Source of the DNA: a bacterium
GTDB taxonomy: Bacteria; Zixibacteria; MSB-5A5; CAIYYT01
Assembly: GCA_016708315.1 (NCBI GenBank)
Contig: JADJGC010000024.1
Span: 124,001 to 188,000 of the forward strand
Length of the DNA stretch: 64,000 nucleotides
Direction: 5' to 3'
The notes beneath the pieces were generated by a model that did not search any database, was not told the origin of the DNA, and worked only from the letters and a program-made list of their open reading frames with translations. The translations under genes and the position numbers were made by a program. Positions 15,870 through 24,529 of this stretch are shown here, piece by piece (positions within the stretch are counted from its first letter, which is position 1; the number at the start of each line of letters is the position of its first letter).

Positions 15870-18446
15870 ATGAAGCATTACGTGTCCAAATGGGATAACA
15901 TGTCTGCGCGATTCAAGAGCGGCATACTCTACTGGTTGATCACGTTGTTCGTGGTCATCATCTATGCCCAGAATCTGCCGCCTCTGCAAAGTCTCGAATA
16001 CGAGATTGAAGATCAAATTCGCTCTTCGAAGGAATTCGTTCCTGATCACAGCAAAATTTCTGTCGTTGCCATCGACGCCCGCTCAGTCGACAAAGTCGGC
16101 AAATGGCCGTGGGATCACGGTCGGATCAGCGACTTGCTGATAACCATCTGCGACTACAAGCCCAAGGCTGTCATGCTCGATTTCCCGCTTGCCGAGCGTG
16201 TCGAAGAGTTCGTATCGGGCAATTCCGTAACTCTCGGAACTTCCATGAACGAATGCGGCAATGTAGTTCTCCCCTTCGATATCGTCGTCTCCGATGAAGG
16301 CAATTCATCGCGCCCTGTCCCGGAATACTTCCAGGGTTCATCTATACTGCCTTCACAGTATGTACCGATCGAAGAACTCCCGCGCGTCATCGCAGCCTTC
16401 GTACCTCCCAAGGTGTTTGCTGCCAATGTCGGTGCTGTTGGTTTCCGCTATTTTGAATCCGATTTTGACGATCTGGTGCGCTCTGCCAATGTCCTTGTCA
16501 ACTTCGAAGACAAGGTCTTCGTCAGCGCGCCTGTACAGCTTGCAAATATCTATCTTGGCGGCACCGCTTCCGAGATAACCTTCTCCGACAACGGTCGCAT
16601 TGTTGTCGGCGGTCGTGAACTGCCGACCGATAACCGCGGGCAAATGCTCGTCGATCTCCCGGCCGAAGGCAACACCTATCCGCTGGTATCTGCCATCGAC
16701 ATTCTTACCGGTGACGCCGACAAGAGTGCTATCGAAGGCAAAGCTGTCGTGATTGCCGCAACCGGCCTCGGCGACTTTGAATTTGTCGAAACCGCCACAG
16801 CCGGAAGTATCCCGTCCTACCAGTTCTCGGCCGCCTTGGCGCAGAACCTAATCAACGGCGGCACATCGGAGCGCTTTGATTTCCCGATTCCGATCGACTT
16901 GCTGTTGATCTTCGCAATCGGCGCATTTGGCGGTCTGGTACTGCCCAAGATGCCGCAGATCTACCGTCTAGTCGCGCTGTTTATCGTCGGGTTCATTCTC
17001 TTCAATATCAACTTCGTGTTGTTCAGCTCCATGAACATGGTATTGAGTGTTCTCTACCCAACCGCAACGGTGGTGCTGTTCATTGTCGCTTCGATTCTTG
17101 TTAAGCCGAATCGCGAATTCGCGGTCACCTCGACCATTACGCGTTCGCTTGATCTCAAGAAACTGCTCAACGGCGAACCGTTGGCGACGCGTCGCGATGA
17201 CGGAAAAGAGCTCTCATTTGACGAGATCATCCCGGGCCGCTTCCTTGAAGAAGACCGCCCGTCACCAGAATTGCTCAGCGAAACAATTCGCTTAGACTTC
17301 GAAGCGCTTCGCAAAGGCGGAGACTTCATTCCCGAATCGGAAATGCGCAAACACGACAAGACCGGCAGGTACTCTTCAAAAGAGGCCGTAAACGAAACTG
17401 TGCGCGAAGTACAGGACGAAGTCGCAGCGACGGAAGCAAACGACACCAAGTCGTTCATTCCCGACTTGCTCGATATCGATATGTCGGCAATAACCAATGA
17501 ACCGCCTCCGACGCCGAAGAAGCCAGCCAAGGTCGAAGAAGAACTGATCTTGACGGAAGAAGAGAAGAAAATCTACGGCGTGCGCTTCACCACCGAGGGC
17601 CAGCCCGTTTCGTTTGGCCGCTATCAGGTACTTGAACCGCTCGGCAAAGGCGCAATGGGTACCGTCTACAAAGGCAAAGACCCGGCAATTGATCGTCTGG
17701 TCGCACTCAAGACCATTCGCCTCGACACCATTGCCGATCCGTCGGAATTGAACGAACTGAAGGAACGCCTGACTCGTGAAGCCAAAGCCGCCGGCAACTT
17801 GTCACACCCGAATATCGTGACGATTTACGACGTCGGCTTACAGGGCAACTTGCAGTACATCGCGATGGAGTACATCGAGGGCTACACTCTCGAAGCCGTG
17901 CTCAAGCGCAACCTACAGTTGAACTACCGCATCTTGGCGTCGGTAATCATCCAAACCTGCTCGGCGCTTGAGTATGCTCACAAGATGGGCATTGTCCATC
18001 GCGATATCAAGCCCGCGAACATCATGGTCATGGATGGATTCAAGGTCAAGGTGATGGATTTCGGTATCGCGCATTTTGAGTCGTCTTCAATGACTCAAAC
18101 CGGCGTCGCGATGGGTACGCCGAACTACATTTCGCCGGAACAGCTCAAGGGCAAGGAAGTCAGCGCCAGTTCCGACATCTTCTCGCTCGGCGTGGTGCTC
18201 TACGAAATGCTCACGCATCGCCGTCCGTTCACTGGCGAGAATATCTCTGCGCTGGTGTACAAGATACTCAACGAGGAACCAACTCCGGCCTCAACAATCG
18301 ACCCGAAAGTTCCGCCGCTGTTCGACATGATCATCCGCAAGGCTTTGGCAAAAGACCCGCAAGAGCGCTACCGCTCAGCGAAAGACTTTGCCGCGGCATT
18401 AGAGGACTTCACCGTGTCGTTCTCGCGCAAGCCGGCTATGGCATAG
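15870..18446 (+). CDS. CHASE2 sensor domain Ser/Thr protein kinase
   Basis: This is a membrane sensor kinase of 858 residues. A first transmembrane helix lies at about 17-33, then a periplasmic CHASE2 domain (about 40-330) with typical VVAIDARSVDKVGKWPW and a PKAVMLDFPLAE run. Three more transmembrane helices follow (about 337-415), a charged linker, and a Hanks-type kinase domain at about 580-855. Kinase motifs are intact: LGKGAMGTVYKG, ALKTI (ATP lysine), HRDIKPANIM, DFGIAHF and GTPNYISPEQLKG. An external signal sensed by CHASE2 would control phosphorylation of targets read by the two FHA proteins (inference). It is the last gene of the operon, closed by the terminator at 18481. Confidence 0.93.
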   Translation: MKHYVSKWDNMSARFKSGILYWLITLFVVIIYAQNLPPLQSLEYEIEDQIRSSKEFVPDHSKISVVAIDARSVDKVGKWPWDHGRISDLLITICDYKPKAVMLDFPLAERVEEFVSGNSVTLGTSMNECGNVVLPFDIVVSDEGNSSRPVPEYFQGSSILPSQYVPIEELPRVIAAFVPPKVFAANVGAVGFRYFESDFDDLVRSANVLVNFEDKVFVSAPVQLANIYLGGTASEITFSDNGRIVVGGRELPTDNRGQMLVDLPAEGNTYPLVSAIDILTGDADKSAIEGKAVVIAATGLGDFEFVETATAGSIPSYQFSAALAQNLINGGTSERFDFPIPIDLLLIFAIGAFGGLVLPKMPQIYRLVALFIVGFILFNINFVLFSSMNMVLSVLYPTATVVLFIVASILVKPNREFAVTSTITRSLDLKKLLNGEPLATRRDDGKELSFDEIIPGRFLEEDRPSPELLSETIRLDFEALRKGGDFIPESEMRKHDKTGRYSSKEAVNETVREVQDEVAATEANDTKSFIPDLLDIDMSAITNEPPPTPKKPAKVEEELILTEEEKKIYGVRFTTEGQPVSFGRYQVLEPLGKGAMGTVYKGKDPAIDRLVALKTIRLDTIADPSELNELKERLTREAKAAGNLSHPNIVTIYDVGLQGNLQYIAMEYIEGYTLEAVLKRNLQLNYRILASVIIQTCSALEYAHKMGIVHRDIKPANIMVMDGFKVKVMDFGIAHFESSSMTQTGVAMGTPNYISPEQLKGKEVSASSDIFSLGVVLYEMLTHRRPFTGENISALVYKILNEEPTPASTIDPKVPPLFDMIIRKALAKDPQERYRSAKDFAAALEDFTVSFSRKPAMA

Positions 18447-18480
18447 ACGTACGTTCGTTGCAACTTCATTCCGTGTAGAA

Positions 18481-18510
18481 AACGGGCGCCTTACGGCGCC
18501 CGTTTTTTTT
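18481..18510 (+). terminator. Rho-independent terminator after the kinase operon
   Basis: A perfect 10-bp stem (AACGGGCGCC / GGCGCCCGTT) with a TTAC loop runs directly into eight T residues, 34 bases after the kinase stop codon. Confidence 0.95.
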
Positions 18511-18605
18511 ATGCGGATTACGGAAGTCATACAATCCCGACATTCTCGAGTCGTCAGGCGAAGTTCCCCTTAGGTGAACCACTTCCTGACGAATTTCTCT
18601 CGCCC

Positions 18606-18632
18606 GTCATCCCCGCGAAGGCGGGGATCCAG
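18606..18632. repeat. REP-like palindrome, copy 2 (variant)
   Basis: The 27-base element matches the copies at 9847 and 51551, but the stem reads ATCCCCGC / GCGGGGAT instead of ATTCCCGC / GCGGGAAT. The T-to-C and A-to-G changes compensate and keep the stem paired; the loop is GAAG. It lies in the 307-base spacer between the kinase gene and the dockerin gene. Confidence 0.75.
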
Positions 18633-18659
18633 CCAAGTCCGCGCGCGGTAGACGTCCTG

Positions 18660-18711
18660 AAGCTGTCTCACAAGTCAAGACCGAGCTAGGTGCCCCACCG
18701 CTTGCGGTGGG
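18660..18711. repeat. dispersed repeat related to the element at 55256-55308
   Basis: About 52 bases match, in inverted orientation, the right half of the element at 55175-55322. Shared blocks are CACAAGTCAAG and GGTGCCCCACCGCTTGCGGT, with an unrelated 8 bases between them. The second block contains the palindrome CCCACCGCTTGCGGTGGG. The rest of the 18447-18753 spacer holds the terminator, the REP-like copy and an imperfect palindrome near 18551-18594; no gene is seen. Confidence 0.7.
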
Positions 18712-18753
18712 TTGGTTCCTTCTCAGCCTCGGCGCGGGTAACTGATCACCGCC

Positions 18754-20115
18754 CTACGGCTCCACCCCACATGGCGGAAGTCCGCCGCTGAAGATGTAAG
18801 TAACCAAATAAACCGCATCGGAAATCGATGTCCCCCCACTGCAATCCGGATCAGCCCCGTACTCGGAAAGCGGCGGCGGACCGCCCATGAAGATGTACAT
18901 GATGATAAGCGCGGCATCAGAAACGGTTATCGTCCCGCTGCTGTTGGCATCACCCGGAACCCCCGCTGTCGTCTTAAGCTGGAAAATGTCAGTTCCTGCA
19001 CTGTTGCTAGCATCTGTCGAGGTCACCTGATAGTCAAACGTCTCCTCCGTAGTAACGCCTGTCGCATCAACAATCAACACACCGGTTGCCGGATCAATCG
19101 ATACTGGAAATGTCGGCGGTGTACCGGACAACAATGTCAAACTCCATTCGTGCGTGTCGCAAGTGTCGGCATCGCTCACATCGTAGTCAATTGCCTTCGC
19201 AGTACCTTCTTGCACAAAAAGTTTCGGCCGGCAGTTGTTAACTTGCGGCGGCACGTTCGTGCGATTGATCGTAAAGATAAACAGCTCAGGATCGCAGAGA
19301 AAATTCGCAAACAAACCAATCGTGTCGACAACTGCTCCAGTCCCGCCGTCTGGAGGCAATTGATAGACGCCGGTAGCGGGGTCGATCACACCAACTGCTG
19401 CATCAAAATAGATGAAAAGATTGGGATCCGAGTGGTCTCCGTCGAAATCGAATGTAAAGGTATCACAAGATAGGATCGAGACGGTCGTCGCCGGAGTCGA
19501 CGTGTAGTACGGCGGCGATAATGGCAGAATGTAGATATCGAAACACTCAGCCGCCGCAGATGGATCAGTCATGCTGTTATTCGAGGAACCATAAAAAGTC
19601 GGAGCGTATTCGGCAACGTCGTAGAACATCCATTTCTGTGAAACGGGATGCACAATGTTGTCGATGCAAAGTTCGGCGGGAAAGACCTCTTGCGATTCAA
19701 AATAGACTATGAACCTAAACACCAGCATACGCACAGCACCGGTTGCAGGCAGGGGATGATCTATCGTTGAACCGGAAATGAAAATGCGATTCGGCAACTG
19801 CGAGATATCAACATCAATCTCATAGTTAGGATGAACAACTGGTTCGAGTCTGATCACAGGAGCCTCAGGAGGCAATGTGCCAATAGGCTGAACAAAATGG
19901 AAGTCGCTTACAGGAGCGCTAAAATCAAATCCAAGTGAGAATCCATATAGCGGCGCGTCGTTCTTGAAGTAAACCGAGATTGTCGTTGGTCCGCATGGCC
20001 ATACTTGATCATTTGAACCGACTTCAAGCTCGACATTCCCGACTCCCGCTCCGAGTGCCATGGCACTCATCAAGACCGAAATGATCAATGCACTTATAAG
20101 TTTGCGAAACCACAT
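18754..20115 (-). CDS. secreted protein with cadherin-like domain and C-terminal type I dockerin
   Basis: This exported protein of 453 residues starts at the ATG at 20115, seven bases after a GAAGGAGG ribosome-binding site; a TTG two codons earlier lies too close to that site. The signal peptide (MWFRKLISALIISVLMSAMA) is followed by a cohesin-like or Ig-like beta region to about residue 300. A putative-Ig/cadherin-like repeat (SIDPATGVLIVDATG) lies near 345. The C terminus carries a dockerin with two calcium-binding repeats, GDANSSGTITVSDAALII and DPDCSGGTSISDAVYLV. Such dockerins are abundant in Zixibacteria-like genomes and need not imply a cellulosome. It is a tandem paralogue of the broken gene upstream. 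Confidence 0.85.
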   Translation of the reverse strand: MWFRKLISALIISVLMSAMALGAGVGNVELEVGSNDQVWPCGPTTISVYFKNDAPLYGFSLGFDFSAPVSDFHFVQPIGTLPPEAPVIRLEPVVHPNYEIDVDISQLPNRIFISGSTIDHPLPATGAVRMLVFRFIVYFESQEVFPAELCIDNIVHPVSQKWMFYDVAEYAPTFYGSSNNSMTDPSAAAECFDIYILPLSPPYYTSTPATTVSILSCDTFTFDFDGDHSDPNLFIYFDAAVGVIDPATGVYQLPPDGGTGAVVDTIGLFANFLCDPELFIFTINRTNVPPQVNNCRPKLFVQEGTAKAIDYDVSDADTCDTHEWSLTLLSGTPPTFPVSIDPATGVLIVDATGVTTEETFDYQVTSTDASNSAGTDIFQLKTTAGVPGDANSSGTITVSDAALIIMYIFMGGPPPLSEYGADPDCSGGTSISDAVYLVTYIFSGGLPPCGVEP

Positions 20116-20177
20116 AATCAAGCCTCCTTCGACAGTCTTGCTGGTGAGCTATCAGTTTTGTTTGTCATATCAACCCC

Positions 20178-21549
20178 CTACAGCTCCACACCACACGGTG
20201 CCAGCCCGCCGCTGAAGATGTAGTTAATCAAGTAAACTGCATCCGACACCGAAGTCCCCCCGCTGCAGTCCGGATCAGCCCGGTATTCGGAAATCGGCTG
20301 CGGTCCGCCTGAGAAAATGTACGCGATTAGAAAGACCGCATCAGATACTGTCACTGTTCCGCTGTTGTCGGCATCACCCGGAGCTCCGTGGTTGTCGTGA
20401 GTTGAAAAACGCAGGTTCCTTCACCTCCGTGAGCATCAGTCGAGACTACCTGATAATCGAACGTTTCTTCAGTGATAGCTCCTGTCGCATCAACAATCAA
20501 CACTCCGGTTGCCGGATCAATCGACACCGGAAATGTCGGCGGTGTGCCTGACAACAACGAGTCAAACTCCATCTCGTGTTGTGCGCAAGTGTCGGCTCCG
20601 TCACATCGTAGTCAATTGCCTTGGCGGTACCCTCTTGCACAAAAAGTTTCGGTCGGCAGTTAGTCACCTCTGGAGGCGCGTTCGTGCGATTGATCGTAAA
20701 GACGAATCGGACAGCACCGCAAGTGAAGTCGGCGTACAGAAAGACCGTATCTACTATCGGACCGACTCCTCCGTCAGGAGCTAACTCATAGTAGCCCGTC
20801 AATGTGTCGATGGTCCCCTTTGCAGCGCCAAAATACACATATCCACACAAATATGGATGTACTCCGTCAAAATCGAATGAGTATGCCTCGCACATCGGTA
20901 CAGACACAGTAGTTGGAGGCTTTGCGGTGAATATTGGAGGACCACACGGCAGTACTATGGGATTGCCACAGATTGCCGGCGCCGATGGATCACTGACGCC
21001 GTTGTTGGCGATTCCATTAAACGTCGGTGCATACTCCGTTACATCGGAAAACACCCATTTTCCCGTCATCGGATGAACGACATTGTCAACGCAGAATTGG
21101 GCTGAAGGACCTTCAGGCGGGCCGACAAAAATCAGAAATTCAAGGGCAAGCGACGGATTCTGCCCCGAAGGCGGAAGCGGGTTGTTTAGCGCTGATCCGC
21201 TAATCGAGATTCGATCAGGTAGCTGTGAAACATCGACTACGATGCCAAGATCGAAAGCATTTGTTGGATTGTAGCTGACTCTCACGGTAGGCTGTGAAAC
21301 CGGCAGAGTCCCATATGGCTGGATGATTCTCATATAATGATCGGTTGCACTTAACAATAGACTGATAGAGAAGCTGTAGAGCGGTGCGTCATTCTTGAAC
21401 CGAATGCTCACTGGCGTTGGACCACATGAATAGATATACTCGTCCTGACTATACATGACAATCTCGACATCACCCACTCCAGTCGCCATCAGCGATGAAC
21501 ACATCGCAATCGAAAGCATCAACACCAACAGTGCTTTTCTTACATTCAT
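20178..21549 (-). pseudogene. secreted dockerin protein, interrupted by two frameshifts
   Basis: This is a full-length paralogue of the neighbouring dockerin gene, split over three frames. The first frame (21549 to about 20609) has a signal peptide (MNVRKALLVLMLSIAMCSSL), GGGAGG six bases before the ATG, and the body up to AKAIDYDV. The second frame (to about 20388) carries LLSGTPPTFPVSIDPATG. The third frame holds the two dockerin repeats (GDADNSGTVTVSDAVFLI, DPDCSGGTSVSDAVYLI) and ends at a TAG at 20178. Each break is mended by adding one base, and both lie just after GAG (GAG-CCGAC and GAG-CTCCG). Apart from the breaks the sequence is well preserved, so sequencing error or very recent inactivation is more likely than old decay. 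Confidence 0.75.
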
Positions 21550-21627
21550 TTGGAGCCTCCCTGTTTAATAGGGGTTTGGAGGTATACATGAGTTTTGCGC
21601 CATAGACATCCTGCGCCTTTATGATAT

Positions 21628-21656
21628 TAGATATTTCAGTATACATTCTACGTCAA
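21628..21656 (-). promoter_or_regulatory. candidate sigma70-type promoter for the dockerin genes
   Basis: On the minus strand TTGACG (21651-21656) is followed after 17 bases by TATCTA (21628-21633). Transcription would begin near 21620, giving a leader of about 70 bases before the ATG at 21549. A second TTGACA lies 10 bases further upstream. Confidence 0.5.
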
Positions 21657-21765
21657 AACTTGTCAAGAGCCAGAATATCGCTTCAGCGTGCCGCTCACTT
21701 CTCTCTCAATTGGAAAATGCTGGTCAATTATCTCACGCTTCGCCCGAGATGAGATCCCCTTGTAG

Positions 21766-21822
21766 GGCAGGTCTCCTTACCGAAATCTCTATCCACCCAA
21801 AGCTCTCACCCGGAGACCTGCC
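21766..21822. repeat. 11-bp perfect inverted repeat
   Basis: GGCAGGTCTCC (21766-21776) is repeated inverted as GGAGACCTGCC (21812-21822), with 35 bases between the arms. Confidence 0.6.
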
Positions 21823-22102
21823 AATCTCGCCGGTAGGGTAAGGGCTACCGCATTGCAACCATCTCCTCATTGGGGGTTCGCTGGGCGACGCATGGCCCTT
21901 GTGGGCGTCAGCGTTTGGCACGCTCGGTTCCCTTGGGAGGCGTCCCGCGTCTCCACGCGCAGTTCCTCCCTCCCCTGGCCCAGGTCCCGCCTTGCGGGAG
22001 AGAGTGTCGGGGTGAGGGCATTTCGTGCCAGTACAGTCCTTTCGCTCTCCGCTACCATGCACCGACCACTCGACTCATTTGTCACCAACTCCCGCGCCAA
22101 TT

Positions 22103-22148
22103 CCCCTCTATCAAGAGGGGTGGCTCGTCCCGACTTTGTCGGGACGAG
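22103..22148. repeat. two adjacent strong hairpins
   Basis: CCCCTCT-ATCA-AGAGGGG (22103-22120) is followed three bases later by an 11-bp perfect stem CTCGTCCCGAC / GTCGGGACGAG with a TTT loop (22124-22148). Neither is followed by a T-run, so they look like dispersed palindromes rather than terminators. Confidence 0.65.
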
Positions 22149-22174
22149 ACGGGGTCCTCTCCTCTCACCCGCGG

Positions 22175-22225
22175 CCCCCCCCCCCCCGGGGGGGGGGGGG
22201 GGGGGGGGGGGGGGAGGGGGGGGGG
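22175..22225. repeat. C13-G27-A-G10 homopolymer, possible assembly artefact
   Basis: Thirteen C residues run directly into 27 G residues, one A and 10 more G residues. Nothing else in the window has comparable homopolymers. Such runs are typical of sequencing dark-cycle reads or of a misjoined contig. Confidence 0.6.
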
Positions 22226-22640
22226 ACCAAGTTAAGCAAGGAAATCTGTAGTCATCCACTCGAGATTATTCTTTGCCCCAAATAGTAGAGGCACTGATGT
22301 TCGCTTGGAAGCGCCAGCTTTGCCGGCCCAACAAGTACTTTGCAGTGAGTTCGCAACGGCCGTTGCGGTTCAACAATCTCGATCTCACTGTAAGTGTTTG
22401 CCGGGGCGAGTCTGCAGTAGGTAGCCCCGACTGCAGATGCAAATGGTCTCTGAAGCGAACACCGGTTTCGGTGAATGGCTTTTGCTGTCCCGATTAACCC
22501 GGGTTATGCCCGTTTTTTGAGTAAGAAATTGAAGAGAAACAAACAGAGGTTAATGAACTAAGAGACAATCGAATACAGCACGAAGATTCAGAACGTCTTG
22601 ATCGACTCGCACAAAGTGAGCTCCGCTAACCGGAGTATCG

Positions 22641-23075
22641 TTACGACTTGTCGTTGAACAAATCTTCGGCAAGCGAAAGTGCTACACCGGAGAGCATCAC
22701 TTCGACACCGAAGCGCGAGAAATCGGATGAGATCAAATCGCGATTGATATCGGAGTAAAGCGAGCAGGCCGCTTCGCGCTCGACAACCAATCCGGAAATG
22801 CGGTCCTTGGTTTCGGCGACGAATGTCACTTCGCCCAATTCTTCGCTGGCGACAAAGCCGGAGCAATTGTGCAATTGCAGATGCGCCCCGCCGGTATAGA
22901 CGACGATCAGCGCGCCGCGATTATTGCCAAGCTCGGTATCAGGATATACTTCGAGAACAAGCGAGCGCTTCTCCTCGGTCTGGACTACTTTAAGCCGATA
23001 GTGGTCGCCCTCCCAGACGGATTCAGTGGCGCCCAGCGTGGCTTGGATTTTCTGAACGTCTTCCTTGGTGAACAT
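22641..23075 (-). CDS. hypothetical protein, 144 residues
   Basis: I do not recognise this protein. It is soluble, with no signal peptide or membrane segment, and is acidic (for example EVYPDTELGNNRGALIVVYTGG). It has alternating beta-like stretches followed by a helical C terminus. The ATG directly follows the tatA stop codon, without a spacer, and it is the last gene of the 11-gene minus-strand run. Close packing and normal codon use support a real gene. Confidence 0.65.
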   Translation of the reverse strand: MFTKEDVQKIQATLGATESVWEGDHYRLKVVQTEEKRSLVLEVYPDTELGNNRGALIVVYTGGAHLQLHNCSGFVASEELGEVTFVAETKDRISGLVVEREAACSLYSDINRDLISSDFSRFGVEVMLSGVALSLAEDLFNDKS

Positions 23076-23291
23076 CTATTCCTTTTTGTCGCTGCTTTCG
23101 GCAGGCTTGTTGGCCGGTGCTTCGGGTGTGGCGGACTTTTGAATTTCCTCGCCGGTGTCTTTCATCGCGCGCTTGAAATCGCGGATACCCCTGCCCAGGC
23201 CCGCCGCGATATCTGGAATCTTCTTCGCACCGAAAAGTATCAGTATGATTAAGAAGATTACAATCAGTTCTTGAAAACCGAGATTCGGCAT
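23076..23291 (-). CDS. tatA: twin-arginine translocase subunit TatA/TatE family
   Basis: This is the 71-residue pore-forming subunit of the Tat pathway, which exports folded proteins. A short N-terminal region (MPNLGFQELIVIFLIILILFG-like transmembrane helix) is followed by the FGAKKIPDIAAGLGRGIRDFK amphipathic helix that defines TatA, and then a charged tail. No tatB or tatC is seen nearby. Length and motif order are typical. Confidence 0.93.
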   Translation of the reverse strand: MPNLGFQELIVIFLIILILFGAKKIPDIAAGLGRGIRDFKRAMKDTGEEIQKSATPEAPANKPAESSDKKE

Positions 23292-23309
23292 CCTACAATC
23301 CTCCGAGGA

Positions 23310-23576
23310 TTAAATATACCACCAGCGAAAATAGATGATGACCATCACCATGAATAATACGCTGACGAAATTGATGTTGAACATCAATCCCAGCGTGAAA
23401 TTGATTGAGAACAGATCCAGCGTCGATGGACTAAATCCGATCGACAGATGTTTCTGGAACAACGTCTTCGCCGCTCCATCGGGAAGAAACTCCCCGATAA
23501 TGTCGCCCAGTAATCCGCCGACAATGGCTGCCATCAGAAGCGAAAACACTAAGAAGACGATTTCGCTTTTCTTCAA
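23310..23576 (-). CDS. DUF4321 family small membrane protein
   Basis: This is an 88-residue protein with two hydrophobic segments (about 5-25 and 60-85), matching the DUF4321 family of unknown function. It starts at a TTG that overlaps the purQ TGA as TTGA; AGGAG lies 7 bases before it, which supports this unusual start. The middle contains the amphipathic stretch HLSIGFSPSTLDLFSINFTLG. Confidence 0.75.
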   Translation of the reverse strand: MKKSEIVFLVFSLLMAAIVGGLLGDIIGEFLPDGAAKTLFQKHLSIGFSPSTLDLFSINFTLGLMFNINFVSVLFMVMVIIYFRWWYI

Positions 23577-24277
23577 ACAGCTACTCCTGCTTTGGCAAAA
23601 GCGACTATCGACTGAAACACCCGCAACCCGTCAGCCGAGCCCAACAGCTCTTCCGAAGCGCGCTCCGGATGCGGCATCATTCCGAACACGTTGCGTGTCT
23701 TGTTGCAGATACCCGCGATGTTGTTGAGACTGCCGTTGGGATTTGCCTCGTCGGAAATCTTGCCATCGGCGCCGCAATAGCGGAAGATCACCTGCTTGTT
23801 CTCTTCGAGTTCGCGAACGCCCTCGTCGTTCCAATAGTAGTTGCCGTCGGTATGAGCAATCGGAATCTTCAACACTTCGCCGACGCGAATCAAATTCGAA
23901 AATGGCGAATCGGAAGTCTCACAGCGCAAGTAAACCTGCTTGCAGACAAAACGAAGTTTGCGGTTGCGCAACATCGCACCCGGCAGAAGTCCCGACTCAA
24001 GCAGAACCTGGAAGCCGTTGCAGATACCGATCACCAATCCGCCGTCATTGGCAAATTTGATTACCGATTTCATAACCGGCGAATAGCGTGCGATCGCACC
24101 GGTGCGAAGGTAATCGCCGTACGAAAACCCGCCCGGCAGAATCACGCAGTCGACTCCCGACAAATCGGATTTCTTGTGCCAAACAAACTCGGAGTCATGG
24201 TGAAGTTGATCGCGAACGACCATCAGCGCATCATAGTCGCAGTTGGAACCGGGGAATGTAACAACGCCGAAACGCAT
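23573..24277 (-). CDS. purQ: phosphoribosylformylglycinamidine synthase subunit PurQ
   Basis: This is the glutaminase subunit of FGAM synthase, the fourth step of purine synthesis; it feeds ammonia to PurL with PurS as adaptor. The 234 residues form a class I amidotransferase: FPGSNCDYD at the N terminus, ILPGGFSYGDYLR near residue 47, the nucleophile motif GICNGFQVLL near 85, and the catalytic His-Glu in MMPHPERASE near 205. The ATG abuts the purS stop. purL is not in the window. Confidence 0.95.
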   Translation of the reverse strand: MRFGVVTFPGSNCDYDALMVVRDQLHHDSEFVWHKKSDLSGVDCVILPGGFSYGDYLRTGAIARYSPVMKSVIKFANDGGLVIGICNGFQVLLESGLLPGAMLRNRKLRFVCKQVYLRCETSDSPFSNLIRVGEVLKIPIAHTDGNYYWNDEGVRELEENKQVIFRYCGADGKISDEANPNGSLNNIAGICNKTRNVFGMMPHPERASEELLGSADGLRVFQSIVAFAKAGVAV

Positions 24278-24529
24278 CTATTCCTCTTTCACCTCAAACT
24301 CTTCAATCACCGGATTTGCCAGCACCTTGCGGCAAATCTCTTCCGTTTTCGCGCGCAGGTCGCCGTTGACGCCTTCGCGGAAAGTCAGCTCGAACACCTT
24401 GCCCGAACGAACATCTACAACATCGGTAAAGCCGAGCTGTTCCAGCGCGTGACGAATAGTGACGCCTTGCGGATCGAGCACACCGTCCTTTAGACGCACC
24501 TTGCAGACGACTTTCTTCTTATTCGACAT
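24278..24529 (-). CDS. purS: phosphoribosylformylglycinamidine synthase subunit PurS
   Basis: This is the 83-residue small subunit that bridges PurQ and PurL. It has the typical motif order: KVVCKVRLKDGVLDPQGVTI at the start, ALEQLGFTDVVDVRSGKVFEL in the middle and an acidic C terminus (IEEFEVKEE). The ATG overlaps the 3' end of pssA by 11 bases. It lies directly before purQ, the usual order. Confidence 0.93.
   Translation of the reverse strand: MSNKKKVVCKVRLKDGVLDPQGVTIRHALEQLGFTDVVDVRSGKVFELTFREGVNGDLRAKTEEICRKVLANPVIEEFEVKEE

Larger units (their letters stand above)
21657..22640. other. gene-free, palindrome-rich spacer
   Basis: About 1 kb holds no convincing gene. Short open frames on both strands have no family signature, and several consist only of proline or glycine encoded by the homopolymer. 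The stretch 21730-22170 contains at least four inverted repeats, including GGCAGGTCTCC/GGAGACCTGCC, TCCCGCCTTGCGGGA and two strong hairpins near 22103-22148. The homopolymer at 22175-22225 follows. From 22270 to 22520 I see only a short palindrome (AACCCGGGTT) and a weak hairpin before TTTTTT. Confidence 0.6.

Noticed and set aside
18754..21549. Cellulosome scaffold or enzyme
   Set aside because: Dockerin-type repeats are present, but no glycosidase domain and no confident cohesin array; dockerins are common in non-cellulolytic FCB genomes.
21867..22259. Proline- and glycine-rich open frames around the homopolymer
   Set aside because: Their composition comes only from the C/G run, and none has a start site or a family signature.
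22273..22497. 74-codon plus-strand open frame downstream of the homopolymer
   Set aside because: It has no ribosome-binding site, no motif and no close neighbours on that strand.
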